Below, piece by piece: positions 58,185-64,000 of a stretch of DNA of 64,000 nt. The translations under genes and the position numbers were made by a program. The stretch spans positions 3,410,001 through 3,474,000 of the forward strand of contig NZ_CP042997.1 of NCBI RefSeq assembly GCF_008087625.1, given 5' to 3'. The notes below the pieces were generated by a model. That model ran no database searches. It saw nothing but the letters and a program-made list of their open reading frames with translations, and was not told the DNA's origin. Each line of letters starts with the position of its first letter. Within the stretch, counting starts at the first letter, position 1. The DNA comes from Aquisphaera giovannonii (GTDB taxonomy: Bacteria; Planctomycetota; Planctomycetia; Isosphaerales; Isosphaeraceae).

Positions 58185-61100
58185 TCAGCCTATCCCGTCG
58201 AGCGGCGAGGGGGTCGATAGGAACTCGTCGGCGTAGTGCGAACCCTCCACGAGGTGGCCCTGCTGGCCTTCGCCGCGGGGGGCCGGGAAGAAGCTGTAGA
58301 GGACCGGCATCAGATAGCGGGTGAGGAAAAGCGTCACGAGCATCCCGCCGACCACGACGATGGCGAGCGGCTTCTGGGCCTGGGAGCCGATCGACGTGGC
58401 GATCGCCGCGGGGAACAGGCCCACGGCCGCGGTGAGGGAGGTCATCACGACGGGCCGCACCCGCAGCTCCGCCCCCCGGAGCACCGCCTCCCGGACGCCC
58501 CGGCCGGCCGCTCGCATCTGGTTGAAGTACGAGATCAGCAGGACGCCGTCCTGCACGGCGACGCCGAAGATCGAGACGAACCCGACGGCCGCCGAGATGC
58601 TGAACGGCGTCCCCGTGATCCAGAGGGCCCAGACGCTCCCCATGCCCGCCTGGATCACGTTCACCATGACGAGGAGCGCATCCTTGATGTTGCCGAAGGC
58701 CCCGTACAGGAGGATCATGATCAGGCCCACGGAGATGGGCACGATGACCATCAGCCGGGCATTGGCCCGCTCCATCTGGGCGAACTCGCCGGACCAGTCG
58801 ATCTTGTAGCCCTGGGGCTTCTTCACGCCGGTCACCGGATCCTCGACCCTCCGCCGGGCGTCGAGGATCGTCGAGGCGAGGTCCCGGCCGCGCACGCTGA
58901 ATTTGATGGGGATGTAGCGGCGGTTGTTCTCGCGGTAGATGTACGAGGCCCCCGGTCGGTGCGGCGTGATCCGGGCGAGCTGGGACAGCGGGATGCGGAC
59001 CGGCGGCAGGTCGGGGCTGGTGCCCGGGACGGTGACCGGGAGCCGGCTGATCACCTCGGGGTCGTCGCGCATCTCCAGGGGGAGGCGGAGGACGATGTCG
59101 AACAGCTTCTCGCCCTCGACCATCTGCGAGAAGGCCTTGCCCCCGATCGCCACCTCCACGGCCGTCTCCACGTCCGCGATGTTCACCCCGTAGCGGGCGC
59201 AGGCCTCGCGGTCGATCTTGATCTCGAGGTTGGGCTGGCCGACGATGTGGAAAAGGCCCGCGTTCTCCACCCCCGGCACCGTCCTGAGGACCTCCAGCAC
59301 CTTCTTCCCGACGTCCTCCAGCGTCTCGAGGTCGCTGCCGAAGAGCTTGACCGAGTTGGCCCCCTTGACGCCCGAGAGGGCCTCCTCCACGTTGTCCCGG
59401 ATGAGCTGCGAGAAGTTGAAGTTGAGGCCGGGGAACGCCTCGAACTGCCGGGCCAGCTCGTCCTGGATCTGCTCGCGGCCGATCGGCCGCCCCCACCCGT
59501 CCTTGCGCCATTCTTCCATGGGCCGTAGCGGGACGTTGAACTCGATGTTGAAGAACCCGGTGACGTCCGTGCCGTCGTCCGGGCGGCCGATCTGGGACAT
59601 GACCCCTCGCACCTCGGGGACCGCGGCGATGATCTTCCTCAGCCGCGGGGCGATCCGCGCCGCCTGCTCCAGCGAGGTCGTCCGCGGCATCACGGCGCGG
59701 ATCCAGAGGTTCCCCTCCTCGAGCTGCGGCATGAACTCCCCGCCCAGCCTCGGCAGGAGGCTCGCCGTCCAGGCGATCAGCCCGATCATCACCGCGATCG
59801 TGACGGCGCGGTGGCGGAGCACCCGGTCGAGGTTCCGGAGGTACCGCTGCTTCATCATGCGGTCGACGATCGTGTCCTTCTCGCGCATCCCGTCGTGGAA
59901 GAAGAACGAGCAGAGCACCGGCGCCAGCGTGACCGCCAGGAGCAGAGCCCCGCAGATCGCGAAGGCGTACGTCCTCGCCATCGGGCCGAAGAGGGCCCCC
60001 TCCGGCCCGGTCATCGAGAACAGGGGGATGAACGCGCAGATGATGATCGTGGTCGAGAAGAAGAGCGCCCGCTCGATCTCGTGCGAGGCGTCGGCGATCC
60101 GGTCCAGGAAGGGCCTCGAGCGGTCCGCGCCCTCCGTGGCGATGTGCCGGTAGATGTTCTCCACGATGATCACCGAGCTGTCCACGATGATCCCGAAGTC
60201 CACCGCCCCGAGCGAGAGCAGGTTCGCCGACTCGCCCGTGAAGTAGAGCAGGCTCACGGAGAAGAGGAGCGCCAGCGGGATCATCATCGCCACGAGGGCC
60301 GCGCTGGTCAGGTGGCCCAGGAAGACGAACAGCACCCCGATCACGAGCCCCATCCCGAACAGGAGGTTGTGCAGGACGTTGTGCGTCGTGACGTGGATCA
60401 GGTCGGTGCGATTGTTGAACAGCCTCACCTTCATGCCGTCCGGCAGGAGCTTCTCCTCGTCGATCTGGGCGAGCTTCCTGAGCACCTCCTCGGCGGTCGG
60501 GCGGGACTTCTCATACTTCCGCATGAGGACGATGCCCTCGACCACGTCGTCCTCGTCCGACCCCGATTCGTCGCCGGCCGCCGGCGTGGCACGCCCGACC
60601 ATCCCCAGCCTCGGGCGATGGCCGACGACGACGGAGGCGATGTTCCGGACGAAGATTGGCGTCCCGTCGGGCTGCGTCGCGATCAGGACGCGGTTGATGT
60701 CCTCGAGCTTCTTCGCCTCGAGCACCAGCGCCCGGGGCGCGTGGGACGGGTCGAGGGTGTCCTGCCCCTCGCCGATCAGGCCGATGGCGCGGACGTTGTG
60801 GGCCTGGCTGCCGATGGTCAGCACGTTGCCGCCGACGTTGGCATTGGCCCCCTGGATCGCCTGGCTGACCTGGGACAGCGACACGCCGAACTGCTTCATC
60901 AGCCGCCAATCGAGGAGGACCTGGTACTCCTTGACCGTGCCGCCGAACCCGGTGACGTCGATCACGCCCGGGACCTGCTTGAGCTGCCGGGTCAGCACCC
61001 AGTCCTGCACCGCCTTGAGCTGGTTCAGGTTGTAGGCCGGCCCCTCCAGGACGTAGCGGACGATCTCACCCGTGGGGCTCCAGGGCGAGAGGCCGGGCGT

Positions 61101-61472
61101 CACCCCCTGGGGCAGGCCCGAGGTGAACCCCAGCCGGTTGATGACCTCCTGCCGGGCCTGCCAGTAATCCACCCCATACTCGAACACGCACTTGATGTCG
61201 TTGAGCCCGGCCAGCGACGTGCTCCGCATGTACTTCAGCCCGTGCATCCCGTTGAGCGCCGTCTCGATCGGGATGCCGACGAGCCGCTCCATCTCCTCGG
61301 GGCTGGCGCCGGGATTCTGGGTGATGACCTCCACCAGCGGCGGCGTCGGGTCGGGGTACGCCTCGACGTCGAGGTTGCTCGCCGAGTAGAGCCCGAGGGC
61401 CACCAGGGCGGCCACCGCGAGCAGCACCACCATCCGGTTGTGCAGGCTCCAGGTGATCAGGTAGCGGACCAT
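58185..61472 (-). CDS. CusA/CzcA-type heavy-metal RND efflux pump
   Basis: 1095 residues, the size of an RND monomer. Start MVRYLITWSLHNRMVVLL (AGAGGG upstream). The family's acidic relay is intact in GAVDFGIIVDSSVIIVENIYRH (422-443; D425, D431, E438), and SLAGLNDIKCVFEYGVDYWQARQEV is a CusA-like segment of the porter domain. An acidic insert at about residues 298-310 (AAGDESGSDEDDVVEG) is unusual. The membrane-fusion and outer-membrane partners are not adjacent, as would be expected for a Cus/Czc operon. Exports monovalent or divalent metal ions, probably together with partners encoded elsewhere. Confidence 0.93.
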   Translation of the reverse strand: MVRYLITWSLHNRMVVLLAVAALVALGLYSASNLDVEAYPDPTPPLVEVITQNPGASPEEMERLVGIPIETALNGMHGLKYMRSTSLAGLNDIKCVFEYGVDYWQARQEVINRLGFTSGLPQGVTPGLSPWSPTGEIVRYVLEGPAYNLNQLKAVQDWVLTRQLKQVPGVIDVTGFGGTVKEYQVLLDWRLMKQFGVSLSQVSQAIQGANANVGGNVLTIGSQAHNVRAIGLIGEGQDTLDPSHAPRALVLEAKKLEDINRVLIATQPDGTPIFVRNIASVVVGHRPRLGMVGRATPAAGDESGSDEDDVVEGIVLMRKYEKSRPTAEEVLRKLAQIDEEKLLPDGMKVRLFNNRTDLIHVTTHNVLHNLLFGMGLVIGVLFVFLGHLTSAALVAMMIPLALLFSVSLLYFTGESANLLSLGAVDFGIIVDSSVIIVENIYRHIATEGADRSRPFLDRIADASHEIERALFFSTTIIICAFIPLFSMTGPEGALFGPMARTYAFAICGALLLAVTLAPVLCSFFFHDGMREKDTIVDRMMKQRYLRNLDRVLRHRAVTIAVMIGLIAWTASLLPRLGGEFMPQLEEGNLWIRAVMPRTTSLEQAARIAPRLRKIIAAVPEVRGVMSQIGRPDDGTDVTGFFNIEFNVPLRPMEEWRKDGWGRPIGREQIQDELARQFEAFPGLNFNFSQLIRDNVEEALSGVKGANSVKLFGSDLETLEDVGKKVLEVLRTVPGVENAGLFHIVGQPNLEIKIDREACARYGVNIADVETAVEVAIGGKAFSQMVEGEKLFDIVLRLPLEMRDDPEVISRLPVTVPGTSPDLPPVRIPLSQLARITPHRPGASYIYRENNRRYIPIKFSVRGRDLASTILDARRRVEDPVTGVKKPQGYKIDWSGEFAQMERANARLMVIVPISVGLIMILLYGAFGNIKDALLVMVNVIQAGMGSVWALWITGTPFSISAAVGFVSIFGVAVQDGVLLISYFNQMRAAGRGVREAVLRGAELRVRPVVMTSLTAAVGLFPAAIATSIGSQAQKPLAIVVVGGMLVTLFLTRYLMPVLYSFFPAPRGEGQQGHLVEGSHYADEFLSTPSPLDGIG

Positions 61473-61539
61473 GACAGCCCTCTTCGGCCGCACTGGGGCG
61501 GGCTCGTTGGGCCGGGGCCGGGCCGGCGATCATGGCGGC

Positions 61540-62472
61540 TCACAGCACCGTGCGGAAGTACTCGAGGGTGCGACGGAGGCCGTCGGCACGCTCCACGGTC
61601 GGGTTCCAGCCCAGCAGCGTCTGGGCCTTCGTGATGTCCGGCTTGCGGCGCTTCGGGTCGTCCTCCGGCAGGTCCACGTAGACGACCCGGCTCGCCGTGC
61701 CCTCCACCAGGTCGATGATCTCCTGCGCGAGCTGCGCCACGGTAATCTCCGACGGGTTGCCGATGTTGACGGGCAGGGGGTGGTCCGACTGCAGGAGCCG
61801 GTAGATGCCGTCGACCAGGTCGCTCACGTAGCAGAAGCTGCGCGTCTGCTCGCCCTTGCCGTAGATCGTGATCGGCTCGCCCTTGAGGGCCTGACTCATG
61901 AAGTTCGGCAGCACGCGCCCGTCGTTCAGCCGCATCCGCGGGCCGTAGGTGTTGAAGATCCGGACGATGCGCGTCTGCACCCCATGGTAGCGGTGGTAGG
62001 CCATCGTGATGGCCTCGGCGAACCGCTTCGCCTCGTCGTAGCAGCCCCGCGGGCCGATCGGATTGACGTGGCCCCAGTAGTCCTCGCGCTGGGGGTGGAC
62101 GTCGGGGTCGCCGTACACCTCGGACGTGCTCGCCAGGAGGAACCGCGCCCCCTTGGCCTTGGCCAGCCCCAGGGCATTGTGGGTGCCCAGCGACCCGACC
62201 TTGAGGGTCGGGATCGGGTGGGCCAGGTAATCGGCCGGGCTGGCCGGGCTCGCGAAGTGGAGCACCGCATCCACCGGGCCGTCGACCTCGACGGGATCGG
62301 AGATGTTGTGCTCGACGAACCGGAACCGCGGATTGCCCGAGAGGTGCTCGAAGTTCCTGCGGCTGCCCGTCAGCAGGTTGTCCACGCAGAGGACCTCGTG
62401 CCCCTCCGCCAGGAACCGGTCGCAGAGATGAGACCCGACGAAGCCGGCGCCCCCGGTGATCACTGTCCGCAT
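61540..62472 (-). CDS. UDP-glucuronate decarboxylase (UXS-type NAD-dependent epimerase/dehydratase)
   Basis: 310 residues. An extended SDR with [22 protein letters not shown] at the start and the catalytic Tyr-Lys pair in [12 protein letters not shown] near residue 147, with the Ser in STSEVYGDP upstream. The sequence matches UXS, which converts UDP-glucuronate to UDP-xylose: [56 protein letters not shown]. This enzyme is frequent in planctomycetes. The gene stands alone before the RND pump. Confidence 0.93.
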   Translation of the reverse strand: MRTVITGGAGFVGSHLCDRFLAEGHEVLCVDNLLTGSRRNFEHLSGNPRFRFVEHNISDPVEVDGPVDAVLHFASPASPADYLAHPIPTLKVGSLGTHNALGLAKAKGARFLLASTSEVYGDPDVHPQREDYWGHVNPIGPRGCYDEAKRFAEAITMAYHRYHGVQTRIVRIFNTYGPRMRLNDGRVLPNFMSQALKGEPITIYGKGEQTRSFCYVSDLVDGIYRLLQSDHPLPVNIGNPSEITVAQLAQEIIDLVEGTASRVVYVDLPEDDPKRRKPDITKAQTLLGWNPTVERADGLRRTLEYFRTVL

Positions 62473-62680
62473 GTCATGCTCCTGGATCGCCCGGGGCCGG
62501 CCGCGACGAGAGATCCCGGCCGCCCCCCGGGCCAGGCTGCCATGATACTGACCCGGCTCAGGACCTGGAACCCGAGGAGCGTCTGCGGCCCGGGGCCGCG
62601 GCGATCGTCGCCCGCGGCCCCCGATTCATCCTCCGCGGGCCCGCCGCGCGGGTCTTCCACGATCGTGCCCGGCGCGGGCT

Positions 62681-63328
62681 TCATGCCTCCCGATCGCCGC
62701 CGCCCCGCGCCCGCGACGAGACCTCTCTCGCCCGACGGGCGAGCCGACCGAGGGCACCGGCGAGCCGCGCCCTCCACGAATCCGGCTTGCCGGGCTGACC
62801 GTCCTCGGCAACCTTCAGGTCGGACAGCCATTCCTCCAGGTCCATGCCGAAGGGCTGGTAGACGCACGAAAGCCCGTGCTCGCGGAGGGCCCTGAGCATC
62901 AGGCCCGCGGCCCTCACGTTGTGCGTGTGGACGATGAAGAGCGTGTCCCGGAACGGCGCGGCGGGCTTCGCGATGATGGTCCTCACGACCTCCATGCCGC
63001 AGTCGGCCCGGCAGGAATCCACGTAGACCTCGCCCGCCAGGTCGTGGTCGAGATGCACCTCGTCCCACGGCTCCGCGAGCCGGGCGATGCAATCCTCCGC
63101 CGTCTCCACGAGCGCGGCGGTCGGGTTCCGCAGGCGGAAGGCCGCCGTCCGCTCGGGGTCGTCGTCCAGGAACAGGATCCGGCGGCCCCGGGGCTCGCCT
63201 CCCGGGCCGCGCCCGTCGCCCCCGGCGTCACGCCCCGGGCAACCCGGCTCCCCGCCAGGCCGAGCATCCTCGGCGTCCCGCCGCTCCGCGTGGCCTCCGG
63301 CGGTCGGTCGGGGCGAACCGGTCTCCAC
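62681..63328 (-). CDS. Cyclic-phosphate processing receiver-domain protein
   Basis: 215 residues. A Gly/Arg-rich disordered N-terminus of about 48 residues is followed by a receiver-like fold: RILFLDDDPERTAAFRLRN (acidic cluster), AEDCIARLAEPWDEVHLDHDLAGEVYVDS (the equivalent of the phosphoacceptor loop, D-H-D-L) and FIVHTHNVRAAGLML. It matches the 'cREC' domain that is often next to conflict-system or RNA-repair enzymes and is thought to process cyclic phosphates. A basic, disordered C-terminus (residues 180-215) closes it. Nothing of an obvious RNA-repair operon lies beside it. Confidence 0.78.
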   Translation of the reverse strand: METGSPRPTAGGHAERRDAEDARPGGEPGCPGRDAGGDGRGPGGEPRGRRILFLDDDPERTAAFRLRNPTAALVETAEDCIARLAEPWDEVHLDHDLAGEVYVDSCRADCGMEVVRTIIAKPAAPFRDTLFIVHTHNVRAAGLMLRALREHGLSCVYQPFGMDLEEWLSDLKVAEDGQPGKPDSWRARLAGALGRLARRAREVSSRARGGGDREA

Positions 63329-63362
63329 GGGGATCCTCCTCGACCGGGGGCGGCCCGGGCCC

Positions 63363-63749
63363 TCAGCGGCCCGCCGGGCCGGGCGAGCACTCCGCCGCCT
63401 CGCGGCCCGCCGGCCCCGCCAGGGGGTACTCGACGATCGGCAGGCCGAGCCGGACGACCTCGTCGAGCCGCAGGTAGCCGGCCGTCACCCTCGCCTCCTC
63501 GCGGGCCACGAACTCGGGGTCGAGCTCGTCCCTGGCGAACGGCCCGTCCACCGACACGGCCGGGAAGCCGGGCGCCGCGATGAACTGGGCCAGCACGGGG
63601 TTGCACAGGATGTGCCGCTCGGGGAGCCGATGGAGGGACTCGGGCTCGACCTCGCCCAGCACGTAGCGCAGGTAGAGGTCCGACTCCCGGATGCTCTCGA
63701 CGTCCCGGCCGCACACCTCGCAGCGATAGCCCTCGTCGCACCTCGCCAC
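63363..63749 (-). CDS. Small protein with an N-terminal CxxC zinc-ribbon-like motif
   Basis: 128 residues. Start MARCDEGYRCEVCGRDVESI has two Cys pairs (C4, C10, C13), then helical and beta-prone parts (SDLYLRYVLGEVEPESLHRLPERHILCNPVLAQFI) and an acidic stretch. The conserved look 'CEVCGxDVExIxxSDLYLRYVxGxV' suggests a protein common in planctomycetes, but its role is unknown. 34 bp upstream of the receiver-domain gene, so probably one transcript with it. Confidence 0.7.
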   Translation of the reverse strand: MARCDEGYRCEVCGRDVESIRESDLYLRYVLGEVEPESLHRLPERHILCNPVLAQFIAAPGFPAVSVDGPFARDELDPEFVAREEARVTAGYLRLDEVVRLGLPIVEYPLAGPAGREAAECSPGPAGR

Positions 63750-63795
63750 GTCGTCCCTCCTCCGTCCCCGGCCGTGGGGCCTCGCCCCGGCCCGT

Positions 63796-64000
63796 TCAGG
63801 CCAGGACCTCGGCCATGGTGTAGACCCGCGCGGGCTTGCCGGCCAGGAACTTGGCCGCGTCGATGGCCCCGCGGACGAAGCCGTCGCGATTGAGGGCCCG
63901 ATGGCTGAGTTCCAGCGACTCGCCCATCAGCCCGAAGATCACCGTGTGGTCCCCCGGGGCGTCCCCGGCCCGGACGGCGTGGATGCCGATCTCGTCCCGG
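63796..64000 (-). CDS. dapB: 4-hydroxy-tetrahydrodipicolinate reductase, C-terminal end
   Basis: The last 67 codons of dapB: DEIGIHAVRAGDAPGDHTVIFGLMGESLELSHRALNRDGFVRGAIDAAKFL and a stop. The 'GIHAVRAGD-x-x-G-x-H-x-V-x-F' strand belongs to the DapB dimerisation domain. DapB makes tetrahydrodipicolinate, the branch to lysine and diaminopimelate; the presence of DAP-pathway genes is of note in planctomycetes, which were long thought to lack peptidoglycan. The 5' end lies outside the window. Confidence 0.88.
   Translation of the reverse strand, partial: RDEIGIHAVRAGDAPGDHTVIFGLMGESLELSHRALNRDGFVRGAIDAAKFLAGKPARVYTMAEVLA

Overview
High-GC bacterial chromosome segment (strong G/C preference at third codon positions). 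The gene content points to a planctomycete, probably of the Isosphaeraceae type (inference). Pointers are a DUF1559 prepilin-like protein with a small lipoprotein beside it, a secreted DUF1080 (3-keto-disaccharide hydrolase) protein, a PP2C/Ser-Thr kinase pair with a DLG activation segment, a bacterial SUI1-like factor, an AmmeMemoRadiSam/Memo protein and many secreted proteins of unknown function. No tRNA, rRNA, CRISPR array or prophage was seen.

Layout. 0-8 kb: a minus-strand block with PP2C phosphatase, Ser/Thr kinase and a secreted protein, then a PIG-L deacetylase, an alpha/beta hydrolase and a Memo-family protein. 8-16.5 kb: plus-strand housekeeping genes, namely a TPR protein, rpsT (S20), an HhH-GPD glycosylase, two coupled unknown genes, an 'NA-x-STGPRT' family protein, a DinB-like protein, a SUI1-like factor and cstA. 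16.5-24 kb: an APC permease, DUF1080, nitroreductase, SGNH hydrolase, ispD, an Mrr-type nuclease, a small unknown protein and a CoaC-like flavoprotein. 24-32.3 kb: a LysR regulator next to gltB-gltD (glutamate synthase) and a membrane protein. 32.3-37.5 kb: a TPR protein, lipoprotein, DUF1559 protein, a secreted unknown and a glycerophosphodiesterase.

37.5-49 kb is a nitrogen-assimilation island: amt1, a 28-residue membrane-peptide candidate, amt2 (opposite strand), P-II, a CPA2-type antiporter, an outer-membrane beta-barrel protein and type III glutamine synthetase. With gltBD 6 kb away, the window carries ammonium uptake (Amt), its sensor (P-II) and the complete GS-GOGAT route. Sequences resembling sigma-54 -24/-12 promoters lie 150-190 bp upstream of amt1, amt2 and P-II. 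Most transcription units here end in clear hairpin terminators.

49.5-51.1 kb is an apparently intact ISKra4-type insertion sequence (1530 bp) with imperfect terminal inverted repeats, a 9-bp target duplication and a transposase that needs a -1 frameshift at a run of six A. 51-64 kb: a metal-binding-type lipoprotein, a YhaM-like HD nuclease, an FAD oxidoreductase, a YiiX-like papain-fold protein, an arginase-fold protein, an ABC permease, a CusA/CzcA-type RND pump, UDP-glucuronate decarboxylase, a cyclic-phosphate receiver-domain protein, a small zinc-ribbon-like protein and the 3' end of dapB.
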